Shown: positions 53,369 to 63,354, counted from the stretch's first letter. The stretch is 64,000 nucleotides of DNA from Synechococcales cyanobacterium bin59.metabat.ball.084 (GCA_013297675.1 JAAFHZ010000005.1:1-64000); one strand, 5' to 3'. Numbers and translations are program-made. The notes: generated from the sequence alone by a model not told the origin.

Positions 53369-56300
53369 TTAATCCACTCGGGTGCGAAACCGCATGAAAC
53401 CGTAAGGTTTATCGGTAAGTGTTGCGTTAATGGGGTTGACTATTGTGCCCAGATCTACCACTACTGCACCATTGGTATTGGTAGGGATTTGAGCTGTTGG
53501 GGATCGCCGACAAGCGTTAGGTAAAACAGTACCTGGTGGATAGTAGTGCGCGTTGTCGCCATCGGATAGATTAGTGTAAGATTTGATTTGCTCATTGGCC
53601 TGTGCCATAATTCCCCGATCACCACCTGATCCACCAGCAGCAGAAGTCAGAATTGGCACAGTTCCTGGCCACATGGCGATCGAAGGCACAAAGGTCTGTT
53701 TCCCAGGGATCAAGTCACAAATGCTCACATTGTTAGCTACCCCATCTCCATTGGACAAAAAGTAAATGGTATATTCTATAATATCTCCCGGCCGCACATT
53801 GCCGCCGTCAGTGCCGCCAACTAAGAAAGTGGCTAGATTTGGCCATTGATCGGTATCTGGCGGAGAAATTGCCGGTGCCGACAATGTATTATCATCATAG
53901 GGATTACTGGGTTCATCAATATAGCTAGCTAAATCCTGACCATTTAAAGTCGAAGTTGAGCCATTAATATTGGTGATGCGTTTGACCAACAACACATTGG
54001 GGTTGTTGAGTGCTACGCTGCTAAATTCTGAAGTGTTGCCTTGGCTGTCGGTAGCTGTGGACGTAATATTTTTAGCACTGGATAAACTCATGGTCGTGGC
54101 GTTGGTGAATTCACAGGCTGAGTTAACACCAAATAGTCCATTGGCATCAGTAGTACAAGAACCAATATAGGTTTTACCTTCGCCATGAGAGGTTGATCGA
54201 GTATCGTTCAGAATCACTTCTCCGTTATTATTACCATCATCATCTGCCACAAACAACTCTACAGTTGCATTGCCAAAAATAGGATTGCCGATAGAGCTGC
54301 TCCCCACATAGCCTTTAACCTTAAGTTTGCCTGCATTTAATGTTGATGCAGTAATGACTGGATAATCGATGCCGTTATTGGGCTGAGTGGCACTAATCAA
54401 ACCATCGTTGGGAGTGACCCCATCGATTTGATGGTCAATGCCCAATTTAGCATTTTGGTAGATACTGTTTTGTGATATGCGGTTTCGCACTCCCGTATTG
54501 AGTGGGCCACCATAATATACAGCAATTCCGCTACCCTGACCTAAGCCAGTATTTTTGGTGCCCCTGATGATATTTTTTTGGATCGTTGTGTCGCTAGAAG
54601 AAGCATTGATCGCATAGACATTGTTGTTAGTAAAAGTGTTGTTCTCGATCATAATGAAACTTGAATAGCTAATCTGAATCCCCTGTCCTTGGGCACTGGC
54701 ATACCCAGGCTTACTAGAATCACGAATTAAATTGCGCTTTATGGTAATGTTTTTAGTGCCCTCAACAGTTTCTATCTGGTCAGCATAAATGCCACTAGCA
54801 TTAGATCCATTATTGTTTTTAGGGCCATTATAAGCTACTTCATTGTCAATAAAATCAACACTAGTACCGTTGGTGTTTTCAAAGGTAATCGCATCTGAAT
54901 TATATGCCAAATAGTTATTAAAGATATTTGCGGCTCCGGCTGTTTGCAAGGTGTAGCCTACATCAATTGTGGGAACACCTGGATCGGAACCATCTGCCAT
55001 CGTGCCGCCTAGTAGTTGGGTGATAGTTGCAGGGCTGCTATTGGGAACAACATCATTAATTACAATTGCCCCTTTGAGCAAGGTCGCTAAATTACCGGTA
55101 GTGCGATAGCCATAAATGGCAAACCCTTTGAGTAAGGTATTACCGCCATTCACCAAGATAGCGTTGGTGTTCGCAGGCACAGACCGCAGATCTAATACTA
55201 CTTCTGGCTTGGGAATAGTGCTGAGATTTAAACCATCGACCCCCACTATGCCGCCAGTGCCGATGGTGCCACTATTTAAGTCGCTGACGTTGGTGGTCTG
55301 AGTGGTAGCATCTAAATGTGTGTCACTATCGGTAATACTAAAATTATTAGCCAAACTGATTACAGCAGCACCAATATTGCCACCAGTACCATTGATCCCA
55401 CTGCTATAGCCTCCAGATAGTCCTGCGCGAGCTGCTCCGTCAGAAATCATAAAGATCGAGACTTCTTTGCCAGCAGTTTGACCTTCTTGAGCTAAATTAG
55501 TATTTTTTAGGGCATTACTATTGGTGACAAATTGGCGCAGGGAACCTTGACCAGCATCATTAGTGTTCACGATCGTGTCGAAATTATAGCCAAAGTCTAT
55601 CCCGGTAACGTTAGTACTATTGACCTGCACAACGGTTAATGACTGAGCTTCCTCTGTGGGAGTATCTAAGGTGGCAAGATTAGCATTAGCGGTATTCGAT
55701 GAGGCATCGATTTCGGCTGGTTTTTCACCCCCTACATGGTCGGTAACATTAATAACCGTTCCTGTGAATGCATCAGTGCGGAAGGTTTGTACTGGGATTA
55801 AAGTACTGACATAACCTAGACGGGAGGATGTAACAGTGCTATTTACTACCCGAATTTTGTAATTTCCGGCTTGTATGCCACCAGTAACGTTGGTATCATC
55901 AAACTTGTATAGCCCAGCGCTATCAGTTGTAGTAAATCCTTTGAATGCTCCAGTAGAATCATAGATTTCGACTCTGGCATTGGCACGACCCGAGGTGGCC
56001 GGGGTATTGAGAGGACGACCCACACCACCGCCATAGTTAGGGTCTTCAAATACTGTTCCAGAAATTTGGATATTAGTAGCAAGACTACAATATGAAACCG
56101 GTCCCATACCAACCCCATTTGATCGTTCTGGGCTAATAGTATTGGTTGAGCTGGAATTTCCTGGCTCAAGTCGCTGGAATACCACGCGCCGCATACCAAC
56201 CGTATTTTGTAATGTGATTGTTCCGTTGGAATTACCATAAGTGCCACCAGCCGTTAAGCTGGCGCTGTAAGTAGTCGGCTCTAGGGTTTGAGTATCGGTA

Positions 56301-59047
56301 AAGAAAGCCAAAGACCCAAATCCAGTCGGTGTGCCATCTACAAACCCATAACTCGTAGCGCTGGTAATATCAGCACCAGCACCATTGTAAACATTCAAAA
56401 TTTTGATATGTTCAATGCCATCAGTGTTGCCATTAATTGCCGAAAAGGCCATGTTCAAAGCAGTAATATCACCATCAAATGAAACCTCATAGGTTTCAGT
56501 ATCTCGTCCAAACCAGCTTCGTACCACTCTATCGTCAGAACCTAGCCAGATACCACCAACAGGGTTTCCAGTCCCTAGGGGATAAAGGTTCGGGCTAGGA
56601 CCGCTGATTGTATTAGAGCCAGACAGCTTTTTCACCGTCATGGTGCGTCCGCCGCCACCCGCATTACTATAAGTGATGGTGGTAGCGTTATCAGTCGCTC
56701 CTGCGTTTAAATCTGCAATGGAGAGGGTATTAATCGGGCAAGTTAAGGGCAAAACTGAAGCCTGAGGACGAACCACTGTTATGCCAGCGATCGCCACCTT
56801 ATAATCTTCTACTTCACCGTCATTTGCAGTACCACTAGGGGTAGCTGAGGTGACGTTGTTATCTGTAGTTAACCGGAACCTGGCAAAGGTATTGCCTGCT
56901 GCACCCATAGTGATTCCACTCCAGCTCAGAGCGGTTGTAGGATTGCCATCATTAGTACCTGTATTGACTGTGACACTGGTGTATTCACTGCTTTCAAAGG
57001 TGCCGTTTTTATTGAAATCTACCCAGGCGTGAAGCGTGGCTGGGTTGCCGCTAGTATTAGTGACTTTGATATTAGCAGCGGGAATGCTGTAGCTAGTTGC
57101 TCCAGGAGTGAGGTTGGGGAGGGTGACGCCATCTTCATCACCGGGGCTACCGTTGATATCGTCTCCGTCGGCATTAGCAGATGCTAAGGATGTCGCTTCG
57201 CTGTCGATATTGGCTCCTAATTTTAGGGTATTGACAATGTTATGGTTGGCATCACCATAGGCATTTGTGTCAATGCCATTAGGTGCTGTACCGCTAGTGG
57301 GGGAATCGCTATAGTCTCTAGCCACAACAGTTACATCTTCACCAGTACTGGCAGAGGCATTGTAGCTGACAGTGGCACTGTTTCCTGATGGATTATTGTA
57401 AGTACTACTAGCAGAATTTTGATAAGTGCCACTAGTAACTCCTGAGCCAACATTGACCGTGAAGAGAATCGCGACGCTGCCACCAGGAGGAATGGTAAAA
57501 GTGCCCCACGTAGGTGTGGTTACTCCAACAGTAGGATTTGTGGTTGTAGCACGATTGGCACCACCATTGAGAGTTATTGTTCCGGTAGAAGCATAAGTAA
57601 ATCCGTTGGACAATGTGCCAAGAATATTGACATCTGTCGCATTACCCCCAGCACTATTAGAGACTGTAATTGTGTAGTTGGCAGTGCTACCCGCTGTGAC
57701 ATTAGGGGTTGTAGTAATTTTATTAACAGTTATATTAGCGGGATTATCAACAACTACTTTGGCTGTGGCAGGAGCATTGTCAGTGGTATCAAACGTTGTA
57801 TCTATTTGCACTGAGCCGATGTGACCAATTGCGCTATTGGTATAAATGCCCAAAGTGCTAGGAATATCTGCTTGATAAGTTAATGTACTAGATCCATTAG
57901 CAGGAACCGTGAATAAATTGAAAAAAGTAAGATCTTGCCCTGAAATAGTAGGATTGGCGATAGTAATACCATTGAATTTAGCTGAACCAGCTACATAAGT
58001 AGCATTAACAGGACTAGATGGCAAAACGTCTTTGATGTCATCTAGGGTTACAGGAACAGTCCCAGAGTTGTTTAAAGTAATAGTGTAAGTAACTCTACTA
58101 GCTCCTGTTAACTGGCTAACATTAACACTTTTAGTTAAGGTGGTTGTGTTGTTGGTAGATCCAAGTTGTCTTAAATTAGCCCAGCTACTAGTGTCTGTGT
58201 GTTTAATTGGATTACCACTACTAATCTCATTAATTGGGCTTAATGAAGTATTGGAGGAGGTGGTAGCAGTAGCCAGAAATGTATATTTAATGGAGTAGGT
58301 AGCAGTAGTCTTGTCAACAATTCTAAATAATGTGTCAGTATAAGTACCTGTTGAGGGACCAGAATTAACGGTGAATTCTGTTTTGACTAGCTGATAACTA
58401 TTAGCGGGCCAATTTGCCAAGCTAGCAGGGGTCATAGCAAAAACACCTGCTGCTCCAACTGTGCCTGCATCACCAGTAGAAGTGACAACTATTTCTCCTC
58501 CTAGTTGACCTGGATTGGGGCTAACAGTAGCAGAAGTAATTTTATTGGCTGAAGCGCTAATCGTTGCTTCAACTGCTGCAAAAGAGAAGCTATGGTTGCA
58601 AATAGAATCAGCTACTAAATCTGGGCGTGTAGAAAATAGTCTCACATTATGACTTTGAGCGCTCGTAGTCGCACCAGAAGCATTAAGGTAAAAATAAGCC
58701 ATTTTGCTACTACCAGCAGCCAGCGGCCCAATATGTACAATTCCATCTTCATTAGTTGCTAGCCCTACCTTACCACCCGTGAAATTATCTAATTTAACCC
58801 AAAGGTCGTTATAATTTGCTCCACTGTTGTTAGTTATTTTGTAGCCAACATACATTCCCGTGATATTGTCGCCCAGGTCAATATAGTAAGTACCGGAATG
58901 AACAGGAGTAACATTTCCTGTGTTGCAAGACCCAGAAGCTAATGCTGGCTGTTGATCACTAAGACTAAATGGCAAGGAAATAATGCTTGCTATTAATCCT
59001 ATACGGATTAAATTTGTATTTCGTAGTGATTCAAAAAAAGCTTTCAT
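53369..59047 (-). CDS. Giant secreted surface protein: DUF11 repeats, SdrD-B, parallel beta-helix
   Basis: This 1892-residue exported protein starts from the ATG at 59045-59047, which gives a proper signal peptide (MKAFFESLRNTNLIRIG to ALASG). An upstream start at 59149 would place 34 non-signal residues in front. After several DUF11/Ig-like units (VTYTITLNNSGTVPVTLDDI; ANYTITVSNSAGG), a GEVEDY-type GEVED domain (WVDFNKNGTFESSEY) and a lectin-like region follow. The second half (from ISGTVFEDPNYGGGVGR) is paralogous to the protein at 44172, with beta-helix (ENTNGTSVDFIDNEV, NITIKRNLI) and C-terminal DUF11 module. Repetitive adhesin or sheath function is likely. The gene is flanked by imperfect direct repeats. 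Confidence 0.82.
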   Translation of the reverse strand: MKAFFESLRNTNLIRIGLIASIISLPFSLSDQQPALASGSCNTGNVTPVHSGTYYIDLGDNITGMYVGYKITNNSGANYNDLWVKLDNFTGGKVGLATNEDGIVHIGPLAAGSSKMAYFYLNASGATTSAQSHNVRLFSTRPDLVADSICNHSFSFAAVEATISASANKITSATVSPNPGQLGGEIVVTSTGDAGTVGAAGVFAMTPASLANWPANSYQLVKTEFTVNSGPSTGTYTDTLFRIVDKTTATYSIKYTFLATATTSSNTSLSPINEISSGNPIKHTDTSSWANLRQLGSTNNTTTLTKSVNVSQLTGASRVTYTITLNNSGTVPVTLDDIKDVLPSSPVNATYVAGSAKFNGITIANPTISGQDLTFFNLFTVPANGSSTLTYQADIPSTLGIYTNSAIGHIGSVQIDTTFDTTDNAPATAKVVVDNPANITVNKITTTPNVTAGSTANYTITVSNSAGGNATDVNILGTLSNGFTYASTGTITLNGGANRATTTNPTVGVTTPTWGTFTIPPGGSVAILFTVNVGSGVTSGTYQNSASSTYNNPSGNSATVSYNASASTGEDVTVVARDYSDSPTSGTAPNGIDTNAYGDANHNIVNTLKLGANIDSEATSLASANADGDDINGSPGDEDGVTLPNLTPGATSYSIPAANIKVTNTSGNPATLHAWVDFNKNGTFESSEYTSVTVNTGTNDGNPTTALSWSGITMGAAGNTFARFRLTTDNNVTSATPSGTANDGEVEDYKVAIAGITVVRPQASVLPLTCPINTLSIADLNAGATDNATTITYSNAGGGGRTMTVKKLSGSNTISGPSPNLYPLGTGNPVGGIWLGSDDRVVRSWFGRDTETYEVSFDGDITALNMAFSAINGNTDGIEHIKILNVYNGAGADITSATSYGFVDGTPTGFGSLAFFTDTQTLEPTTYSASLTAGGTYGNSNGTITLQNTVGMRRVVFQRLEPGNSSSTNTISPERSNGVGMGPVSYCSLATNIQISGTVFEDPNYGGGVGRPLNTPATSGRANARVEIYDSTGAFKGFTTTDSAGLYKFDDTNVTGGIQAGNYKIRVVNSTVTSSRLGYVSTLIPVQTFRTDAFTGTVINVTDHVGGEKPAEIDASSNTANANLATLDTPTEEAQSLTVVQVNSTNVTGIDFGYNFDTIVNTNDAGQGSLRQFVTNSNALKNTNLAQEGQTAGKEVSIFMISDGAARAGLSGGYSSGINGTGGNIGAAVISLANNFSITDSDTHLDATTQTTNVSDLNSGTIGTGGIVGVDGLNLSTIPKPEVVLDLRSVPANTNAILVNGGNTLLKGFAIYGYRTTGNLATLLKGAIVINDVVPNSSPATITQLLGGTMADGSDPGVPTIDVGYTLQTAGAANIFNNYLAYNSDAITFENTNGTSVDFIDNEVAYNGPKNNNGSNASGIYADQIETVEGTKNITIKRNLIRDSSKPGYASAQGQGIQISYSSFIMIENNTFTNNNVYAINASSSDTTIQKNIIRGTKNTGLGQGSGIAVYYGGPLNTGVRNRISQNSIYQNAKLGIDHQIDGVTPNDGLISATQPNNGIDYPVITASTLNAGKLKVKGYVGSSSIGNPIFGNATVELFVADDDGNNNGEVILNDTRSTSHGEGKTYIGSCTTDANGLFGVNSACEFTNATTMSLSSAKNITSTATDSQGNTSEFSSVALNNPNVLLVKRITNINGSTSTLNGQDLASYIDEPSNPYDDNTLSAPAISPPDTDQWPNLATFLVGGTDGGNVRPGDIIEYTIYFLSNGDGVANNVSICDLIPGKQTFVPSIAMWPGTVPILTSAAGGSGGDRGIMAQANEQIKSYTNLSDGDNAHYYPPGTVLPNACRRSPTAQIPTNTNGAVVVDLGTIVNPINATLTDKPYGFMRFRTRVD

Positions 59048-59375
59048 AGTTGATAGATCTAGATAATGAAAATTTGGTGATATTAAATCAAGGCAACGCA
59101 CATTTGAGACAGTTGCCTTCCGAGCAGCAGGGGAAAACCAGAGGAGCATAGTTTGGTGGTTATTTTGCTAAAATATCAAAAAATTAGTAATATAAACCTG
59201 CTACGAATGCACTGTTTTCGGAACAGGTCTGAATACTAGGTGTTCTTATGATGCCCATGATGCAGGCTTAGTTTGTAGTGAAATCACTGAATTTTCAGAG
59301 TAGTAAAAACACGCAGATAATATTATGCAAGGCATCATGTTTAAATTGATTTGAATCGCATCAAACACAAAGATA

Positions 59376-59393
59376 CCCACTCAATTAAGTGGG
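59376..59393. terminator. Small hairpin next to the right direct repeat
   Basis: The stem CCCACT/AGTGGG has a 6-nt loop and is followed by CATTTTG on the plus strand. It could be the remaining terminator of a lost gene. It lies 10 bases before the repeat copy. Confidence 0.4.
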
Positions 59394-59402
59394 CATTTTG
59401 AG

Positions 59403-59497
59403 GCTTTCGCATTGGTAGAGTCCAATTCGCAGTATTATCAAGAAGGAGACTAAATGTCTTTTAATAATGCCAATTATTCACTAAGAACGGATTGCCA
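59403..59497. repeat. Direct repeat, right copy, upstream of the surface-protein gene
   Basis: This matches the copy at 53311: an 18-base left part with one mismatch, an extra segment of about 48 bases, then CAATTATT and an exact 17-base CTAAGAACGGATTGCCA. Both copies have the same orientation and bracket 6.0 kb containing one gene. Confidence 0.8.
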
Positions 59498-59880
59498 AAT
59501 ACTAAACCAAGGGAGAAAATGAGTAGAATCTTTCGACAATAAAGGATTTTTTGTGTAATGACACAGTGCTTTTACAAGCTTTTGTAGTCACAGGCATTAA
59601 TAATCTTTTGTTGCTTATATCTACTTTGGCAAATTAACTAAGTGAAATCAACAGAGGAAACACTTAATCTGCTGGTTAATATTTTTACTGATATCTAGGT
59701 ATTATCATCTTATCAAGCACCGATCCACTGCCAAGATAGATAAACAACCGTGTAATTACACAGATTCAAAAAAATACAATTTGCTGAAATTAACTCTAAT
59801 TGTCAGAACTACCGGCGATTGTGGACGGTTATGGAGGCAGGCCATCTCAGATCTGTTAAATATACGCAAAACCCTAGATA

Positions 59881-60492
59881 ATGGCATTGGCGATCGTTCC
59901 CCCAAATTATTCTCCCATGTCTTTACCAACTGTTTTAGTTTATTGGCTGCCCACTGTGGCCTATTGGCTGCTCCTAGCTGTAATGCTGCTGGGCGTAGTT
60001 GGAGCCTTTATCCCCGCTATTCCAGGGCCAAGCTTGATTGTGGGAGCCATTGTAGCCGCCGGTTTTATCTATGGATGGTCGCAAATGAGCATCCCTTTGG
60101 TGGTGTCGATTATTGTTTTGGTTCTTTGTTTTGCGATCGAATACCTAGCCGGAGTCCTGGGTGGTCAAAAGGCCGGAGCCAGTCACTGGGGACAAATTGG
60201 TGCCATGATTGGCTTAGGTCTGGGCTTTTTTGGCATGTTGCCCGCCTTGCCCGTGGGTGGCCCACTGCTGGGAATTTTCTTTGGGCCTTTTATTGGTGCC
60301 GTGGTAGGCGAAATTCTTTATTTGCTGCGCGATAAAAGTTTGTCTGCGCTCGATCGACTGCAAAAATCTCTCCGAGCTGGCATTGGCATTGTGGCAGGTT
60401 CACTGGTGGGCTTGGTAATGCAGGGGCTGCTTTCGCTGGGAGCCTTAATTGTATTTTTGTTTTATACGTATTCTTACGGCTGGCCTGCTTAA
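59881..60492 (+). CDS. DUF456-family membrane protein
   Basis: This 203-residue protein has about six hydrophobic helices, many of them rich in Gly and Ala: VMLLGVVGAFIPAIPGPSLIV, IIVLVLCFAIEYLAG, IGLGLGFFGMLPALPVGGPLLG, FFGPFIGAVVGEILY. These glycine-rich double units, AIPGP and GPFIGAVVGE, are typical of DUF456. Function is unknown. An internal Met at residue 13 is an alternative start; no strong ribosome-binding site favours either one. It is a housekeeping-type gene at the border after the surface-protein region. Confidence 0.85.
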   Translation: MALAIVPPNYSPMSLPTVLVYWLPTVAYWLLLAVMLLGVVGAFIPAIPGPSLIVGAIVAAGFIYGWSQMSIPLVVSIIVLVLCFAIEYLAGVLGGQKAGASHWGQIGAMIGLGLGFFGMLPALPVGGPLLGIFFGPFIGAVVGEILYLLRDKSLSALDRLQKSLRAGIGIVAGSLVGLVMQGLLSLGALIVFLFYTYSYGWPA

Positions 60493-60650
60493 GCATTTTT
60501 GGGGAACACCGATCGGGTTGACCGACTCTAGCAGATAATGTTTGGGGGTATCCCACAGATATCTCTCAATTATGTTAGTTCAACACTACAAAGTGAAGTG
60601 TCTAGCATTTCAAACCATCTATCTACTGCTAATTTATTAGGGTGTGAGCA

Positions 60651-61190
60651 ATGAACAATCAACTTTTCCAAGGACTTTTATTAGGAGCTTTGGTGTTTCA
60701 GGGTGTGGTAATTTTTTCGGCTGATGCCGCAACGCCCAACAGATCGAAGGTTTCGGCAACAAAGCCCGCCAAACCCACCGCTAAGCCAGAAGCTGAGCCA
60801 CCGCTGGTAATTAACAAAACAACAATTCAAGACAACGGCGTGCGCTATGAGCTGACCGGCTGTCGGCGAGAAAGTGCCGCCACCGCTACTAGTCTGGTTT
60901 GTCGTTTGTTGGTCACTAACAGAAGAAAAAATGACGTGGCCGCCTCTTTAAAGGTAGCTGGCAGCAGATTTATCGATCGAGATGGAGAAGAGTATCTAGC
61001 TAAAGAAGTCAAGCTCGGCAGCGTGAAAGCTGAAGAAGAAGCCCAGAATACTCTAATTGCGGGCATTCCAACCAAAGCAACGGTAACATTTGATGCTCCG
61101 GCGGCGAATGTGGCTACCATGCGGGTCTTGGCCATCAACCACTCTCCTGGTGATACTCTGAAGTTTTTAGATGTGAAAATTGGTAAGTAA
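60651..61190 (+). CDS. Secreted protein with an Ig-like domain, function unknown
   Basis: This 179-residue protein has a signal peptide (about 1-26), a Lys/Pro/Ala-rich linker, then a beta-sandwich-like domain with LTGCRRES and SLVCRLLVTNRR (two cysteines, possibly a disulfide). The pattern of conserved non-charged strands followed by KATVTFDAPAANVATMRVLAI resembles DUF4352-like extracytoplasmic domains. I do not recognise a named family. It lies six bases before the exonuclease III gene and may be cotranscribed with it. Confidence 0.75.
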   Translation: MNNQLFQGLLLGALVFQGVVIFSADAATPNRSKVSATKPAKPTAKPEAEPPLVINKTTIQDNGVRYELTGCRRESAATATSLVCRLLVTNRRKNDVAASLKVAGSRFIDRDGEEYLAKEVKLGSVKAEEEAQNTLIAGIPTKATVTFDAPAANVATMRVLAINHSPGDTLKFLDVKIGK

Positions 61191-61196
61191 TCACTG

Positions 61197-61994
61197 ATGC
61201 AAATAGCTACCTGGAACGTCAATTCGATACGTACTCGCCTGCAAATTGTGACCGACTGGCTGCAACGCCAGCCAGTAGATGTGCTCTGTCTCCAAGAAAC
61301 CAAGGTGACAGATGAACAGTTTCCTCGATCGGCTTTTACTGATCTGGGCTATGAGGTGTACATTTCTGGCCAAAAATCTTATAACGGCGTAGCCCTCATT
61401 AGCCGCCAGCCCCTCACCAATGTTGCGGTGGGATTTGCTGGCATACTAGGGGCTGAGCCAGTGGGAGATTTGGACGAGCAAAAAAGAGTAATTTCTGGCC
61501 AGCTCGGGGATGTGTCGATCGTTAATTTGTACGTGCCCAACGGTAGCGAAGTGGGCAGTGAAAAATATCAATACAAGCTGCGCTGGCTGGAGTTGCTGCG
61601 GCAATATCTGGTAGCGCAGTCTGATAAATCGCTCTGTGTTTGCGGTGATTTTAATATTGCTCTGGAAGCGATCGATATTTACACTAAAAAGAAAGATGAC
61701 CACATTATGTATTCGCCAGTGGAAAGGGCAGCGCTCAAGTCTGCGGTGCTAGATTTAGGGCTAAAAGATGTGTTTCGGCACTTTGTGACCGAACCTGGTC
61801 ACTATAGCTGGTGGGACTATCGCCAGGGCGGCTATAGCCGCAATCGGGGCTGGCGGATTGACCATATGTATCTGAGTCCAGAGTTGATCGATCGGGCGAC
61901 GGGCTGCACGATCGACAAAGCGCCCCGCGAACTAGAGCAGCCCAGCGATCACACGCCGGTAATTGTAGAGATTGAGCAACCTGTGTTAACTTAA
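61197..61994 (+). CDS. xth: Exodeoxyribonuclease III
   Basis: This 265-residue AP endonuclease / 3'-5' exonuclease acts in base excision repair. The endonuclease/exonuclease/phosphatase motifs are all present: ATWNVNSIR (Asn), LCLQETKV (metal Glu), NLYVPNG (Tyr), CGDFNIA (catalytic Asp and Asn), WRIDHMYLS (Asp) and SDHTPVIVE (catalytic Asp-His). The ATG at 61197 immediately precedes the first strand. The gene sits between a secreted-protein gene and a peroxiredoxin gene, all rightward with short gaps. Confidence 0.96.
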   Translation: MQIATWNVNSIRTRLQIVTDWLQRQPVDVLCLQETKVTDEQFPRSAFTDLGYEVYISGQKSYNGVALISRQPLTNVAVGFAGILGAEPVGDLDEQKRVISGQLGDVSIVNLYVPNGSEVGSEKYQYKLRWLELLRQYLVAQSDKSLCVCGDFNIALEAIDIYTKKKDDHIMYSPVERAALKSAVLDLGLKDVFRHFVTEPGHYSWWDYRQGGYSRNRGWRIDHMYLSPELIDRATGCTIDKAPRELEQPSDHTPVIVEIEQPVLT

Positions 61995-62021
61995 CGAAAG
62001 CCCATACTCCTACCAAGTTCC

Positions 62022-62573
62022 ATGCTGTCTCGTCGCAACTTTTTTTCGGCTGTCTTTGCTGTTGTTCTCAGTTTTTTAAGCTGGTCAAATTTTGTGCCAG
62101 CGGCCTATGCCCTGGGTGGTAAGCTACCCGCGCTAAATTCTCCGGCTCCAAGTTTCTCGCTGCCAACCAATACCGGCGATGGTACAGTATCGCTGCAAGA
62201 CTATCAGGGTAAATGGGTGGTGTTGTATTTTTATCCCAAGGATTTCACCTCGGGCTGTACTCTAGAAGCTCGGCGTTTTCAGCAAGATATGGGTGAATAT
62301 ACGAGCAGAAATGCCCAGATTATTGGTGTCAGCGCCGACTCGGTAGATTCTCACGCCAAGTTTTGCGACTCTGAGGGTTTGAAGTTTCCGCTGTTGGCGG
62401 ATGAAGGCGGTGCAGTTAGTAAGTCTTATGGTTCTTGGTTGGGCATTTTTTCGATGCGCCATACTTTTATTATCTCGCCCAAGGGTGAGCTGAAAGCGAC
62501 TTTTACCGGTGTCAATCCTTCTGTACACAGCAAAGAAGTACTATCTAAGTTGGACGAGTTGAAGTCGGCGTGA
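62022..62573 (+). CDS. Exported peroxiredoxin Q/BCP family thiol peroxidase
   Basis: This 183-residue protein reduces hydroperoxides. An N-terminal signal or lumen-targeting peptide (about 1-31, ending AAYALGG) is followed by the peroxiredoxin domain with FYPKDFTSGCTLEARRF. The Cys in SGCT is the peroxidatic one. The usual resolving Cys five residues later is replaced by Arg. A second Cys appears in HAKFCDSEGL, so the disulfide partner is probably in helix alpha-3, as in the alternative PrxQ type. It is likely to act in the periplasm or thylakoid lumen. Confidence 0.92.
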   Translation: MLSRRNFFSAVFAVVLSFLSWSNFVPAAYALGGKLPALNSPAPSFSLPTNTGDGTVSLQDYQGKWVVLYFYPKDFTSGCTLEARRFQQDMGEYTSRNAQIIGVSADSVDSHAKFCDSEGLKFPLLADEGGAVSKSYGSWLGIFSMRHTFIISPKGELKATFTGVNPSVHSKEVLSKLDELKSA

Positions 62574-62604
62574 GATTTTAATCTTAGAGGCACAAATTGC
62601 TACC

Positions 62605-63213
62605 CTAATCCTGAAGCGTTTGGATAAATGCCTCGACGGCATCATATTGATCGGCCATCCGGGAGTGAAATTCCAGCGATCGCAGATCTAGATCAGGTAA
62701 CAATTCGCTTTGGCGCACCAACTCATAACCTGTCGATAGCTCCTCTTGCGCCTTCGGCAACCGCAAAACATAAACCGCAATCACACCATCTTCCCAGAAC
62801 CAAACTTCTGGGACTCCGATACGACGATAGATTTCCAGCACATCGATTCCGCCACTGGTTACGGTGATTTCGATGGCCAAATCTGGAATCGATTTACGTT
62901 CTCCTAGGCTATAGGATTCATCAGGTTCCTTGCGTGCGCCAAGCGCTTTCATGCCGAGAGTTGCACTACCTGATGCATAAAAGCGAATTTTTTTTACTCG
63001 CAGGTATGCTTCGATCAGTTGAGCACAAGTCTTTTTGGGTGTTTCATGATCGCCAGACAACGGAGCCATAATTTCTAACAATCCATCTAAGTACGTCAGG
63101 CGTGCCCCTGTTCCAGTCATGTCTTCATCCAGCTTTTGCAGAATTTCCCACGCTACACCAGAAAGTAACGCAGCACTAGATTTTAGGGTTGTTTGAGAAG
63201 CTGAGACTACCAT
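62605..63213 (-). CDS. Uma2-family PD-(D/E)XK nuclease-like protein (DUF820)
   Basis: This 202-residue protein belongs to a family greatly expanded in cyanobacteria. Core: YLDGLLEIMAPLSGDHE, then SIPDLAIEITVTSGG and EIYRRIGVPEVWFWEDG, which matches the PD, E-x-T and following helix pattern of Uma2 proteins. The catalytic Lys position after the second acidic residue is not clear (EIYRRIG has no Lys). The true substrate of the family is unsettled, and it should not be called a restriction enzyme on this basis. It is convergent with the peroxiredoxin gene. Confidence 0.85.
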   Translation of the reverse strand: MVVSASQTTLKSSAALLSGVAWEILQKLDEDMTGTGARLTYLDGLLEIMAPLSGDHETPKKTCAQLIEAYLRVKKIRFYASGSATLGMKALGARKEPDESYSLGERKSIPDLAIEITVTSGGIDVLEIYRRIGVPEVWFWEDGVIAVYVLRLPKAQEELSTGYELVRQSELLPDLDLRSLEFHSRMADQYDAVEAFIQTLQD

Positions 63214-63354
63214 TTAATTCAACTTTTCAGTGATATTTTTTCATCATACCGCATCTGCAAAATTGCCAAGCGAGTTGATAAAATAGCCCTGTTTTTTTAA
63301 GTAACATCTACAGATTCATCGCCAGACAGTTGAGAATTTTGGTATGCTGCCACT

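Larger units (their letters stand above)
59048..59880. other. Intergenic region upstream of the surface-protein gene
   Basis: This 830-base stretch has no supported gene; a frame beginning at 59781 is only the shadow of the following DUF456 gene. It holds a 6-bp CCCACT/AGTGGG hairpin (59376-59393), the right copy of the direct repeat (59403-59497) and the promoters of both flanking genes. Confidence 0.5.

Noticed and set aside
59781-60335. 184-residue frame overlapping the DUF456 gene
   Set aside because: It is Cys/Trp/Arg-rich and reads the membrane protein gene in another frame.
62605-63213. Restriction endonuclease of a restriction-modification system
   Set aside because: The Uma2 family has many copies in cyanobacteria with no methyltransferase partner here, and the catalytic Lys is not evident.
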